Of a stretch of DNA of 64,000 nucleotides, positions 48,099 to 57,166 are shown in pieces (position 1 is the first letter of the stretch; each line of letters begins with the position of its first letter). Origin of the DNA: Microbulbifer harenosus (lineage in GTDB: Bacteria > Pseudomonadota > Gammaproteobacteria > Pseudomonadales > Cellvibrionaceae); assembly GCF_005771435.1 (NCBI RefSeq), contig NZ_VANI01000002.1, forward strand, positions 1 to 64,000, given 5' to 3'. Below the pieces are notes generated by a model. The model ran no database searches. It was not told the origin of the DNA and worked only from the letters and a program-made list of their open reading frames with translations. The translations under genes were made by a program, and so were the position numbers.

Positions 48099-49330
48099 TG
48101 CTGCGGCGCCTCCTCGGACAAGTTTCGGCGCAGGTAATCAGCCAGCAGGCCGCAAAGCATGCCGCTGAGCATGAGGACGGCCAGCAGCCCGATCCAGCCG
48201 CTGCGATAGCCGCCGGTGCTGGCCGCCAGTTGTCCAAACAGCAGCGAACCGCACGCGAGGCCGGAGAAAAAGGCCGCGGATACCATCCCGGAGGCCTGGG
48301 TGACAGGGCCGAATTCCGGGCCTTTCACCAGCATGCCCATGGCGATGGCGTTGCTGGCGACGATGCTGAGGCCGATACCCGCGACGCCGGTGTAGAGAAA
48401 CCAGAGATGGTCCGCTGCGGCGGAGGCGGTGACGCAGACCGCTGCGATTGCGACGGCGACCAGAACGAGCAGGCACAGCGCCTGGTTATCGAAACGGGCG
48501 GCGATGGGAGTGAGGGCAATGCGGGACAACATGCCTGTTACCCCGAACAGAGTAACGAGCTGCGCCGCTTCCCGTGGGCCCAGCCCCAGGCTGATGCCGA
48601 ACGCCGGCACGGCGGTGACATAGGCTGACAGCACCGCACCGATACAACCCTGGGCGAGCATCAGTAGCACCAGCGGCCGATTGGGCGGCGCCAGGCTCAG
48701 CCGTGCGCGGCGCGCGACGCGCGGCGGGGCGAGTGCGGCCGCCGCCAGTGCCCCCAGCAGTGCTGCGGGCACCAGGGACAGAAAGGCCGTCCGCCAACCC
48801 CAGCCAGCGGCAATTACCGGCAGCACCAGCCCTGCGAACAGGGCTGCCAGTTGCACGCCGGATTGCTTCAGCCCCACCATGCCCGCCCGTTTTGCCGGGG
48901 GGATCCGCAGGGCGATCAACTGGTTGGTGACTGGATTGGCGGTGGCCTGGGAGAGACCGCAGATCGCTACGCTGGCGGCGAGCAGTGGCAGCGAGTTGGC
49001 CCTGCTTATCAACAGAAAAGACAGTGCCACGGCACAGAAATGCAATGCGAAGCTGATCCTGAGGCCGAGCCGGTCGACAATGCTTCCCGCAAACAGCGAT
49101 AGCAGTGCCGCGAGCCCGAACGAGGCCAGCACCAGATAACCGAGGGATTCGGCCGCAACGCCGAGATCCGCGGACACGTAGGCGCCGAGGCTGCCGGTAG
49201 CGTAGAGAATCAGCATCGGCAGGGCCATGGCCAGCAGCAATACCGCACCAGTGGCGGACTTCGCAAGCCCCTCTACGGGCCTTATTGCCGGTGACTCCGC
49301 CCGGGCCGACGGCGATGGCGATGGGGGCAT
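48095..49330 (-). CDS. MFS transporter, CynX/NimT-like
   Basis: 411 residues with 12 hydrophobic helices. The family pattern is LFAGSIVDRLGLRISFALHF for the loop 2-3 motif, SQATANPVTNQLIALRIPPAKRAGMVGLKQSGVQLAA in the middle, typical of CynX/NimT-type permeases. A cytoplasmic loop of about 20 residues rich in Arg and Pro separates the halves. It lies between the ligase gene and the GH88-like gene and overlaps the latter by 4 bases. It could export the product or an intermediate, import a precursor, or bring the apo- or metal-bound compound across the inner membrane. The direction is not readable from sequence. Confidence 0.85.
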   Translation of the reverse strand: MPPSPSPSARAESPAIRPVEGLAKSATGAVLLLAMALPMLILYATGSLGAYVSADLGVAAESLGYLVLASFGLAALLSLFAGSIVDRLGLRISFALHFCAVALSFLLISRANSLPLLAASVAICGLSQATANPVTNQLIALRIPPAKRAGMVGLKQSGVQLAALFAGLVLPVIAAGWGWRTAFLSLVPAALLGALAAAALAPPRVARRARLSLAPPNRPLVLLMLAQGCIGAVLSAYVTAVPAFGISLGLGPREAAQLVTLFGVTGMLSRIALTPIAARFDNQALCLLVLVAVAIAAVCVTASAAADHLWFLYTGVAGIGLSIVASNAIAMGMLVKGPEFGPVTQASGMVSAAFFSGLACGSLLFGQLAASTGGYRSGWIGLLAVLMLSGMLCGLLADYLRRNLSEEAPQQ

Positions 49331-49358
49331 GGTGGATTCCTCACTTCTCCGCGCTGTG

Positions 49359-51020
49359 TCAGATCGCCAGCTTTAGGGGTTCGTCGGCGGTGTCGCCGAG
49401 GGAGGCGGCGCCCGCCGCCAGCGCGCGTTTGTCCACTTTGCCTGCCGGCGTCATCGGTAACTGGCGGTGGAACTGCAGATACTCAGGAAGCTTGTTAACT
49501 TCCAGCCCGCGGGATTTGAGGAACTCGCCCAGCTCGCGCAGTGACATGCGCTCCGCCCCCTCGCGCAGGGTCAGGCAAATGCACACGCGCTGCCCCATTT
49601 CCGCATCCGGCACCGGTACGCAGGCGGCGCTGACGACGTCGGGATGCGCGGTGGCAGTCTGCTCAATCTGCAGCGGGCTGATATTGGAGCCACCGCGGAT
49701 GATGACGTCCTTTTTGCGCCCCAACAGGACCAGATTGCCCGCATCGTCGATGCGACCGAGATCGCCGGTATAGACCCAGCCCTGTTCGTCGCGGTGACTG
49801 CGGTCCAGCTCTGGTGCATTCACGTATTGCATGGGTGAGAGTGGGCCGCGGCCGGCTATCTCGCCGATCTCGCCTCGGGGCAGGGGCTGGCGCTCGTCAT
49901 CAACGATGCGGATGTCACAGACACTGGGGTTGGGCCTGCCGATAGACGCGCTCAGCGTTTCCGGCGGGTCGTCCAGGGTGTGATGACAGTTGATACCGTC
50001 GGCGGAGCCATACAGGCCGATCAGCGGACAGCCGAAAGCCCGCACACAGCGGTTGCGGGTGGCGGTGTCCATGGCTGCACCGCCGCTTACCAGCGCGGTG
50101 AGGCACGACAGGTCCAGCTGCTGAAGTTCCGGCGCGACGGCCATGCGCTGAAACATGGTGGGTACGCCGAGAATATGGGTGGGTTTGTGCTGTGCAATGG
50201 CGTCGATGGCCGCTTCCGCGTTGAATTCCGGCAACACCACAATGGAGCCGCCCAGCCATGCGAGCACACCGCAGGTGGCGCTGGAGCCGAACGCGGTGCC
50301 CAGGGGCATCAGGTAGAGGGCGCGAAATTCCTGTTCCGGCAGTTTCATCCGCTCCAGGAAGCGGCCGCGTCCTCCGAGCAGGGCGTTGTGGGAATACGCC
50401 ACCAATTTGGGTTCGGATTCGGTGCCGGATGAAATGAGGAAGCGCGCCGGAGCGTCTGCGTTTACCGCTTCGGGTTCGGTGAGGGGGGCAGCCTGCAGTA
50501 GATCGTCGAAGCTGCGCCAGGGGCCTGAATCCGGCTTTTCGCCGTGTACCACCAGCACTCGCAGGGAGAGCGCCACGCGGCGCACTTCGTCGACAATCTC
50601 ACAGTAGTCGATGTCCCGGTGACGCCGGTCTACGATTACCGCACGGGCGTCGGTGCGTTTCAGCACCGCTTCCATATCCAGCCGACCGCGACCCGCAGGC
50701 ATGGGGCAGGCTATGGCGCCGAGGGCCGCGCACGCCAGGTCGATCGCGCACGACCGCCAGCTGTTGGCCATCTGATAGACCACGACATCGCCGTTAACGA
50801 TGCCAAGCGCCTTAAAACTGCTGGCGATCCTTTCCGCGGCATCCCGCAACTGCGCGTAGCTGGTGACGCCGTCGGGCTCCAGCACCGCCGGGGTATCCGG
50901 TAGGTCTCCCGCTTTGCTGCAGAACATTTGATACACGCTGCGGTTGGGGTAGTAGCCCGCTTTTTTCCATTCTTCCCGAAGGGTAGCGGGAACGAGATCC
51001 AAAAGGCCGGTATGGTTCAT
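49359..51020 (-). CDS. AMP-forming carboxylate ligase
   Basis: A 553-residue member of the acyl-CoA synthetase/adenylation superfamily. The core motifs are FLISSGTESEPKL (phosphate loop), IGLYGSADG, GWVYTGDLGRID, LLGRKKDVIIRGG, and the terminal catalytic lysine in MTPAGKVDKRAL. No carrier-protein or methyltransferase domain is fused. Its start overlaps the CaiB-like gene by 4 bases. In the PDTC and thioquinolobactin pathways a ligase of this class activates a carboxylic acid so that a protein thiocarboxylate can deliver sulfur. The CysO/MoeZ genes upstream in the operon suggest the same job here. The acid substrate is unknown. Confidence 0.88.
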   Translation of the reverse strand: MNHTGLLDLVPATLREEWKKAGYYPNRSVYQMFCSKAGDLPDTPAVLEPDGVTSYAQLRDAAERIASSFKALGIVNGDVVVYQMANSWRSCAIDLACAALGAIACPMPAGRGRLDMEAVLKRTDARAVIVDRRHRDIDYCEIVDEVRRVALSLRVLVVHGEKPDSGPWRSFDDLLQAAPLTEPEAVNADAPARFLISSGTESEPKLVAYSHNALLGGRGRFLERMKLPEQEFRALYLMPLGTAFGSSATCGVLAWLGGSIVVLPEFNAEAAIDAIAQHKPTHILGVPTMFQRMAVAPELQQLDLSCLTALVSGGAAMDTATRNRCVRAFGCPLIGLYGSADGINCHHTLDDPPETLSASIGRPNPSVCDIRIVDDERQPLPRGEIGEIAGRGPLSPMQYVNAPELDRSHRDEQGWVYTGDLGRIDDAGNLVLLGRKKDVIIRGGSNISPLQIEQTATAHPDVVSAACVPVPDAEMGQRVCICLTLREGAERMSLRELGEFLKSRGLEVNKLPEYLQFHRQLPMTPAGKVDKRALAAGAASLGDTADEPLKLAI

Positions 51021-52768
51021 GAGAATCTCCAGGGTGGGGTGACACGAGTGTAGGAATCCGTATGCAGGTCGCCGTTAAAGTGCGATTGCTGCGGCAGATC
51101 GCGCAGATTTTCGATGACAAGGTTTTTGCATGCGTCTGCCAGCGCCGGTTCCAGCAGCGCTGTACCCATGCGGCAGGCGTGCAAGTGGGACTGGCTAAGC
51201 AGTGTGGCTGCGCCCAATAGCGAGGTGTTTGCCTGACCGCCGCGGTGGCAGAAACTCCTGCTCAACAAGCCCAGCAGAACGCCCTGGGCCGCGAGGATGC
51301 CGCCGAGCAGATCCAACGCGGTGAACAGGGTGCCGCCGCCGTGGCCTCCGGCGCGACCGATCAGATCGGCCAGGCCAGAGTAGGCCTGCACAGTGAAATC
51401 TGTGCCGGGGATATCCAGTGCGCCGTCCAGCTGTCCCCAGGCTCCGGCGTGGGTGTACACAAGGCCGGGACTGGCCGCGGCCAGCTGCCGGTAATCCAGC
51501 CCCAATTCTTCTGCTTTGCCCGGGGCCCAGTTGTGCAGGAACACCTGCGCATCAGAAACCAGCTCCACCAGTTGCGCGCGCCCGGCTGCGCTCTTGATGT
51601 CGATCTCGATCACTTCTTTGTGGTGATTGAGGGCGTCGAAGCGCGCCGAGCAATCAGCCACCAGCGGCGGCATGCCCCGCAGAGGATCCCCACCCGGGGG
51701 TTCTATGCGGACGACCCGCGCGCCGAGCAGGGACAACAGGTGTCCAGCCATCGGGCCCTGAATACGGCGGCAGGATTCCACCACCGTCAGTCCGCTCAGG
51801 GGCTGATCCTGTTCGCGGGGCGGCGGCAGTGGTGTGTCGGTCGGTATTGCCGGATGCAGCTGCCAGGGGCCCGCTCGCAGCAGTTCCTCAACATCACTGT
51901 CGCGCGCGCGCTCTTCAATGGTGCGCTGTCGGCACAGGGCGACACCGGCCTCGCCGCAGATGCGTGTGACTTGAGCGAAGCTCAACTTGGCCAAGCGCTT
52001 GTGCAGGCGTTCGGGCAGCGGACAGATGCCTTTGGCATAGCGCTGCAGGAAGGACTGCCAGCCCCTGCCTGCTTCCACGGGTTCCAGCCCCAGCGCGTCG
52101 CACAGCCGGCGCCAGGGATCGGCGGAAAGCGTTTCCAGTTCGAAGCGCACGCCGTCCGCGGATCGGAACGGCGGCCGCAGCCCCGCGTCGTGGTGCCCGG
52201 GCAGGATTTCCTCCGCGTCTTCCCGGGTGGTCGCACCGGCGAGGTACTGACCGGCGCAGAGCAGCCCGGCGGACGCCATGGATACCCGGCTGCGGGAAAT
52301 GCCCAGTCCGCGGCGGCGTGCCAGGGCCGTTGCCAGGCAGGCCTGGAGTGCCAGTGTCGCGGAGACGGTAGACAGGTAGGGCAGTGGAATCGGCTGCGCC
52401 CTACCTGTTGCCCGGCCGTGCACCGACATCAGTCCGGTGGCCGCCTGCAGGGTAGCTTCACAACCGGCGCGCTGTTCCGAATCGGACCAGAAGCTAAAAC
52501 GGCATTCGACCGATTCAAAATCCGGTGTGATAAAGGTAAGGGGCAGGTTGGTGCCGGCATCCATCAGGGAGTGATTTTCCACCTGGATACCCAGTGCCCG
52601 ACATTGGAAGAGCAGCGCCTTGACCACCGGCTGCAATGCGGGTGAGGCGTGCTGGAAATTGCCGACGATTGCGCAGTTGGAGAAAAAATTATTGATATCC
52701 ACGATGGCTGAGACCGGTTGAATCTGTGCCAGTGAAAATACGCTGGGAAGACGCTCCCCTGCTGTCAT
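51017..52768 (-). CDS. CaiB/BaiF-related protein with halves in swapped order
   Basis: A 583-residue protein with two segments of family III CoA-transferase character. Residues 320-520 match the family's N-terminal half: GLTVVESCRRIQGPMAGHLLSLLGARVVRIEPPGGDP, EVIEIDIKSAAGR, FLHNWAPGKAEELGLDY, and LFTALDLLGGILAAQ with Asp486 near the expected catalytic Asp. Residues 125-290 instead look like the family's C-terminal half: ATLALQACLATALARRRGLG, FRSADGVRFELETLS and WRRLCDALGL. The order is therefore C-half then N-half, like a circular permutation. Residues 1-120 are unassigned. I recall CaiB-like proteins in thioquinolobactin/PDTC loci. It may transfer or hold an activated acyl group; the true reaction is unknown. 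Confidence 0.72.
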   Translation of the reverse strand: MTAGERLPSVFSLAQIQPVSAIVDINNFFSNCAIVGNFQHASPALQPVVKALLFQCRALGIQVENHSLMDAGTNLPLTFITPDFESVECRFSFWSDSEQRAGCEATLQAATGLMSVHGRATGRAQPIPLPYLSTVSATLALQACLATALARRRGLGISRSRVSMASAGLLCAGQYLAGATTREDAEEILPGHHDAGLRPPFRSADGVRFELETLSADPWRRLCDALGLEPVEAGRGWQSFLQRYAKGICPLPERLHKRLAKLSFAQVTRICGEAGVALCRQRTIEERARDSDVEELLRAGPWQLHPAIPTDTPLPPPREQDQPLSGLTVVESCRRIQGPMAGHLLSLLGARVVRIEPPGGDPLRGMPPLVADCSARFDALNHHKEVIEIDIKSAAGRAQLVELVSDAQVFLHNWAPGKAEELGLDYRQLAAASPGLVYTHAGAWGQLDGALDIPGTDFTVQAYSGLADLIGRAGGHGGGTLFTALDLLGGILAAQGVLLGLLSRSFCHRGGQANTSLLGAATLLSQSHLHACRMGTALLEPALADACKNLVIENLRDLPQQSHFNGDLHTDSYTRVTPPWRFS

Positions 52769-52963
52769 TTCCCCAACGAAAAAATGTCATTTGATGAGCC
52801 TTCCTCTGTGGCCGATAGAGAAGGAAAATGCGGGCGCTTGGCTGGATGCCCGTGGTATAGCGATGTCGGCGTATTGGGAAGCGGGAAAACGGGACGCGGG
52901 AAAACGGGGAGCGGGAGGTGACGGAGAAGGGAAGTGGCGGGGCATTTCAGCCCCGCGCTGCGC

Positions 52964-53236
52964 TCAACCGCCGGCAACGGCCGGCAGAATAGTGATGGTG
53001 TCACTGGGGGAGACAGCGGTGGCAAGCCTCTCCCGAAAACGGATGTCATCCTCATTGACGTAAATATTCATGAATTTGTGAACCTCATCGCCACTCATCA
53101 GACGCTCCCTGATCCCGGGGTATTGTTGCTCCAGGCTTTCAATAATCTCCCCGATGGTTCCCCCGGTTGTTTCCACTTCTTTCTGGTCTCCGGTAAGCGC
53201 GCGCAGAAGTGTCGGGATTTTGACTTTAATGGTCAT
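52964..53236 (-). CDS. CysO-like sulfur-carrier protein (MoaD/ThiS fold)
   Basis: A 90-residue ubiquitin-fold sulfur carrier ending in TILPAVAGG, the same ending as mycobacterial CysO. The body (KVKIPTLLRALTG, FMNIYVNEDDIRF, LATAVSPSD) is also very CysO-like. The terminal Gly-Gly is adenylated by an E1 such as MoeZ and converted to a thiocarboxylate. No residues follow the Gly-Gly, unlike QbsE of thioquinolobactin, which needs trimming. It lies directly after the JAMM gene. A repeat-like 195-base gap separates it from the CaiB-like gene. In this cluster it most likely donates sulfur to the product rather than to cysteine, since no cysM-like gene is nearby. Confidence 0.92.
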   Translation of the reverse strand: MTIKVKIPTLLRALTGDQKEVETTGGTIGEIIESLEQQYPGIRERLMSGDEVHKFMNIYVNEDDIRFRERLATAVSPSDTITILPAVAGG

Positions 53237-53308
53237 GCTTATTTCCTTTTTTCAGTGTGCGTTGCAATAAGGGCTGGGATAAACACGTGTTCGCAACGGC
53301 TGCGTTGT

Positions 53309-53719
53309 TCAGGTTCCGCGAAGGACGCGAGTGGCTTCCTCACTGACGCGCCCGTCGATGATGCGGTAACTGCGAAGTTCACCGCGGCTCTGGCTGTCTG
53401 TGGATACCAGCAGGTAGTGGACCTGGGGGTCCCACGCATGCTGGATATCTTCGCGGCTGGGGAATGCCCTGCTGTGTGTGTGGGAGTGGTAAAACACCAG
53501 CGGGGTTTCCTCGCGGTCTTCCATTTCCTGCCAGACGCGGAGCTGCTGCCGGGGATCGAACTGGAAGAAGGTTTCCGAGCGCGCGGCGTTGTCCATATGA
53601 ATCAGGCGGTGTTGGCTGCCGTCGCGACCGGTGGCGATGATGCCGCAGGCTTCCAGCGGGTGCTCGCGATATGCGTGTTCGAGGATGGCCTGAACATGGG
53701 ATTCCTGAATCTTCAACAT
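53309..53719 (-). CDS. Mec-like JAMM/MPN+ metalloprotease
   Basis: A 136-residue zinc protease. The JAMM motif is complete: Glu in HPLEACGII, then HSHTHSRAFPSREDI, which fits HxHx(7)SxxD. It closely resembles mycobacterial Mec (VWQEMEDREETPLVFYHSHT, HYLLVSTDSQSRGELRSYRI). Mec releases cysteine from CysO-cysteine, while QbsD trims the thioquinolobactin carrier. Because the carrier here already ends in Gly-Gly, release of a product or adduct from the carrier is the better guess. It lies 37 bases after the MoeZ-like gene and 72 bases before the carrier gene. That short gap holds the repeated text GGTGTCCTAAA. Confidence 0.92.
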   Translation of the reverse strand: MLKIQESHVQAILEHAYREHPLEACGIIATGRDGSQHRLIHMDNAARSETFFQFDPRQQLRVWQEMEDREETPLVFYHSHTHSRAFPSREDIQHAWDPQVHYLLVSTDSQSRGELRSYRIIDGRVSEEATRVLRGT

Positions 53720-53756
53720 AATGGTGTCCTAAACGGTGTCCTAAATGTAAGCAAGA

Positions 53757-54926
53757 TCAGTAAGCGGCTAGCTCGGAATCGACTTCCCGTATCCAGGACA
53801 GGATGCCACCCTCCAGGTTGTGCAGTTTGGTAAACCCCTTTTCCTGCAGTGCGAGCAGAGCCTGGCGTGAACGCCCTCCCGCCTTGCAGTGCAGTATTAG
53901 CGGAATTTCCTTGTCGAGCCGTTCGAGACCGCGTCCGGCGAGCAGCTCCCCCAGAGGAATCGACACTGAACCGTCGATTTGGCAGATTTCCCGTTCGCGC
54001 TGTTCGCGCACATCCACCAGAAGGTGCGGATGTCCTTCGTGGCGCAGTTGCTTAAACGCTTGCACGCTGATGCCGGGCACCTCCGGCGCAGCTTCCGGCT
54101 CGCGACGGAGTCCACAGAAGAATTCATAATCTTCCAGTTGGGTAATGGTTTGGCGTTCCGGATTGCGGCGGATAGGGAGTGTGCGGTAGCTCATATCCAG
54201 CGCGTCATACACCATCAGCCGACCCAGCAGCGGCGTGCCGATACCGGTGAGAAGTTTGATGGCTTCGGTCGCCATAATGGAACCGATTGAGGCGCACAGG
54301 ATGCCCAACACACCGCCTTCGGAGCAGGATGGCGCGTGTTCGGGCGGCGGCGGTTCCGGGTACAGGTCGCGATAGTTGAGGCCGAGGCCCCCCGGGGCTT
54401 TTTCCCAGAACACGGATGCCTGGCCCTCAAAGCGAAATATGGAGCCCCATACGTAGGGCTTTTCCGCCAGGACACACGCGTCGTTGACCAGATAGCGCGT
54501 GGCGAAATTATCAGTGCCGTCAACCACCAGGTCATAGCGGGAAATAATGCTTTCAGCATTGTCCGCTTCGAGACGCTGATTGTGGATCTCGACGTTAACA
54601 AACGGATTGATCTCGCTAATCTTATCCCGCGCACTTTCCGATTTTTTGCGGCCGACGTCGGACTCGCCGTGAATCACCTGGCGCTGCAAATTGGAAACAT
54701 CCACCCGGTCAAATTCCACAATGCCGAGTGTGCCGACACCGGCGGCAGCCAGATAGAGCAGTGTCGGGGAACCTAGCCCACCGGCGCCGATCACCAGCAC
54801 GCGACTGTTCTTGAGGCGTTTCTGCCCCTGTAAACCGATATCGGGGAGTAGCAGATGTCGGCTGTAGCGTTCGAGTTCCCGCTTGCTCAACTCTGCATTG
54901 GCCTCAACGAGGGGGGGTATTTTCAT
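53757..54926 (-). CDS. moeZ: MoeZ-like sulfurtransferase: E1 adenylyltransferase plus rhodanese
   Basis: 389 residues. The N-terminal ThiF/MoeB domain has the nucleotide loop VLVIGAGGLGSPTLLYLAAAG, the QRQVIHG region, DGTDNFATRYLVNDA and the Cys of PSCSEGGVLGI. The C-terminal rhodanese domain has the loop LHCKAGGRSRQA with its persulfide Cys. The similarity to mycobacterial MoeZ is striking over the whole length. It adenylates the Gly-Gly end of the carrier and transfers sulfur to make a thiocarboxylate. The ATG at 54926 has GGAAGG upstream and gives the MoeZ-like start; an ATG 12 codons earlier (54962) is in frame. It is the first gene of the ten-gene operon. Confidence 0.92.
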   Translation of the reverse strand: MKIPPLVEANAELSKRELERYSRHLLLPDIGLQGQKRLKNSRVLVIGAGGLGSPTLLYLAAAGVGTLGIVEFDRVDVSNLQRQVIHGESDVGRKKSESARDKISEINPFVNVEIHNQRLEADNAESIISRYDLVVDGTDNFATRYLVNDACVLAEKPYVWGSIFRFEGQASVFWEKAPGGLGLNYRDLYPEPPPPEHAPSCSEGGVLGILCASIGSIMATEAIKLLTGIGTPLLGRLMVYDALDMSYRTLPIRRNPERQTITQLEDYEFFCGLRREPEAAPEVPGISVQAFKQLRHEGHPHLLVDVREQREREICQIDGSVSIPLGELLAGRGLERLDKEIPLILHCKAGGRSRQALLALQEKGFTKLHNLEGGILSWIREVDSELAAY

Positions 54927-55141
54927 GGTGTCGCCTTCCTTCGCCAGAATTTTCGCCATCAAACCGGCTTTATTTCTTTGGCGCTATCAAGCGTTGCGCG
55001 CTCAATTGTCATTTTGCGAACGCCCATCAAAAAAGCTGTACATAGCGCTCTTGAGGTGAAAGTGCAGCGTTCTTCAGCTTGTAGGTTCCAGGGTGCCGAC
55101 TTCCTATCATCGTCCACCGTGTGAAATTTCAGGAAGACACT
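54927..55141. promoter_or_regulatory. Divergent promoter region between moeZ-like and receptor genes
   Basis: This gap of about 215 bases must carry the promoters of the long operon and of the receptor/methyltransferase pair. I found no Fur box here (best partial match near 55000). AraC-type control from the regulator at 38579 is therefore expected. AGGAAG at 55133-55138 is the receptor's ribosome site. Confidence 0.4.
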
Positions 55142-57160
55142 ATGAAAGTACGGCGACTCTGCGCGTGGCTTGTGGTCATCATTCAGTTTCCAGGCGCTGG
55201 TGTGGCGCTCGCGCAGGAAGATGATCGCGGCGCTCTGGAACAGGTGGAAGTTTCGGCCCGTGCAGAGACGGAGGCGGTACAGGCGCAACGGACACGCGGC
55301 GTTGTCGCGCTGCATCCGGCACAGCTTGCCGGGGGCAGTCTCGGCGCGCTGGAAGCGCGCGCAGCCAATGTGGCGGTCGAAGAGTCCTCGGTGAAAACCC
55401 GGTTGGTGATACGCGGTATGTCGTCGATCGATACGGGACTGCGGGACCCGGTGGGCTATGTACTCGATGGGGTTTCCCTGCCTCTCGGCGTCACTCAGGC
55501 GCCCTACCGCTTGAATGTGGAAACGATACAAGTGGAAAAAGGCGCTGCACAAAACCAGCGCAGTGGCAATGCGCCGGCGGGAAGTATCCGGATCGAATCG
55601 CGTCTCCCCAGCGACGCTCTTGCCGCCGGCACAGGGTATTCTCACCTGTGGCGCGAGGGGGCGGCAGGCCGGGAACCGTCGCGGGCACTGCAGGTCTCCG
55701 CCGGTGGTCCCGTGTCGGAACCCATGGCGCTGGCCGTCGCACTCCGGCACGAAGACGGCAATCCACCGTTCGACAATCTAATGGCCGCGCGCAAACCCCA
55801 GTGGCGCGCGGAACGGGACACAGCCCATGTGGCCTGGTCCTACCGCACCGACAGTCAGACCGATATCCGTGTGGACAGCCACTGGGAACAATGGGAGCGC
55901 GGTCGCGCCACTATGCGCTATCTGGAAGGCCCTTTGGCGACGGAGCGCTTTTCGGTTAACTACAACACCAAAACCCGCGATGAACAGAAAAAAACCGTTC
56001 ACTCCCTGCGGCTGGAGCGCGACATCGGCGGGCTGCAACTGGCATCGACCACTGGTGTCACCGGTTATCGGCAGGATTTTGTCATGGACCTGGATGCCGG
56101 GCCGATGAACACACCCCCGACGCTGTCTTCTCTTGAGGACCGGATGGTGTCGCAGGAATTCCAGCTGATGTCCGACAGGGAGGATTCCGCGTGGGCGTGG
56201 TCGCTGGGCGCCTATCTATCCCGGGAGGATACCGACGTGGATATGACGATAGGTCTCCAGCGGTTGCGGCGACAAACTTCGCTGGAAAACGAAAATGCAG
56301 CGGCGTTGGCGCGCGTGGATTTTTTCCCGCTCGACTCGCTGGAGCTGGGTGTAGGAGTGCGCATCGAGCGCAACCGCCAGTCGGGCAGGCAGCAGCTCAC
56401 GGGACTTTTTAATGGCGTCGACGGCGGTTACAGCATGGACGAGATGCACACCGCGACTTTGCCCGGCCTCTCTGCAGCGTATAGCTGGAGCGAGAAGGAA
56501 TCCGTCTACGCGAGTTATTACCGTGGTTATTTGCCCGGTGGCTACAATTACGCCGCCGCTAGCAGTCCGGAAACTTTTTCCTATGGCCCGGAAAAAAATC
56601 ACAGCGCGGAGGCTGGCTACCACGGCACCCTGTGGGGCGGGCGAGCGGATCATTCGATTGCCCTGTTTTACACCCGCTTTCGGAATAAACAACTGGTGGA
56701 TTTTCTGCCCGGAGCTTTGCAGACGATCTCCAATACCGGTGTGGCGGATATACGCGGCCTCGAGTACAGCCTGAACGCGCCGCTGAGCGATCACCTGACA
56801 CTGCAGGCGAACGTCGGTTACCAGCACTCGGAACTCGACGGTGGTCGTATGACCTATACACCGGAACACACTTCGTCTCTGCTGCTGGATTACCGCTATT
56901 CCGCCGCGTGGGCGGCGGAAATATCCGCGCATCATTCCAGTGGTTTTTATTTCGATCGACAGAACACCCTGGAACAGCCGGAATACACCGCGGTAAATCT
57001 CCGGCTGCGCTATGCCCTCGGGGATATCCACGGTGTGGTCTCTATTGGCAATCTTTTCGATGAGGTTATTTACAGCCGCGCGTTACGGACGGCGGCCGGT
57101 GTGCTGGTGGAAGACAGCAGACCGCGCACGCTCGCTTTTACCATCGGATACAGGATATAG
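55142..57160 (+). CDS. TonB-dependent outer membrane receptor of the cluster
   Basis: 672 residues. The signal peptide is MKVRRLCAWLVVIIQFPG...ALA, with cleavage near residue 24, followed by a TonB-box-like LEQVEVSA. The plug contains RLVIRGMSS, GYVLDGVSLP, LNVETIQVEKGAAQNQRSGNAPAGSIRIES; the barrel ends RTLAFTIGYRI, without the usual final Phe. It differs clearly from the Fiu-like receptor at 17198, so it should have its own ligand, most simply the metal complex made by this cluster. The ATG at 55142 follows AGGAAG. The methyltransferase gene starts 6 bases after its stop, so they form one transcript. Confidence 0.9.
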   Translation: MKVRRLCAWLVVIIQFPGAGVALAQEDDRGALEQVEVSARAETEAVQAQRTRGVVALHPAQLAGGSLGALEARAANVAVEESSVKTRLVIRGMSSIDTGLRDPVGYVLDGVSLPLGVTQAPYRLNVETIQVEKGAAQNQRSGNAPAGSIRIESRLPSDALAAGTGYSHLWREGAAGREPSRALQVSAGGPVSEPMALAVALRHEDGNPPFDNLMAARKPQWRAERDTAHVAWSYRTDSQTDIRVDSHWEQWERGRATMRYLEGPLATERFSVNYNTKTRDEQKKTVHSLRLERDIGGLQLASTTGVTGYRQDFVMDLDAGPMNTPPTLSSLEDRMVSQEFQLMSDREDSAWAWSLGAYLSREDTDVDMTIGLQRLRRQTSLENENAAALARVDFFPLDSLELGVGVRIERNRQSGRQQLTGLFNGVDGGYSMDEMHTATLPGLSAAYSWSEKESVYASYYRGYLPGGYNYAAASSPETFSYGPEKNHSAEAGYHGTLWGGRADHSIALFYTRFRNKQLVDFLPGALQTISNTGVADIRGLEYSLNAPLSDHLTLQANVGYQHSELDGGRMTYTPEHTSSLLLDYRYSAAWAAEISAHHSSGFYFDRQNTLEQPEYTAVNLRLRYALGDIHGVVSIGNLFDEVIYSRALRTAAGVLVEDSRPRTLAFTIGYRI

Positions 57161-57166
57161 CCCGCC

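Noticed and set aside
54927-55141. Fur box upstream of the cluster's receptor
   Set aside because: The best partial match (around TCAATTGTCATTTTGCGA) has too few consensus positions.
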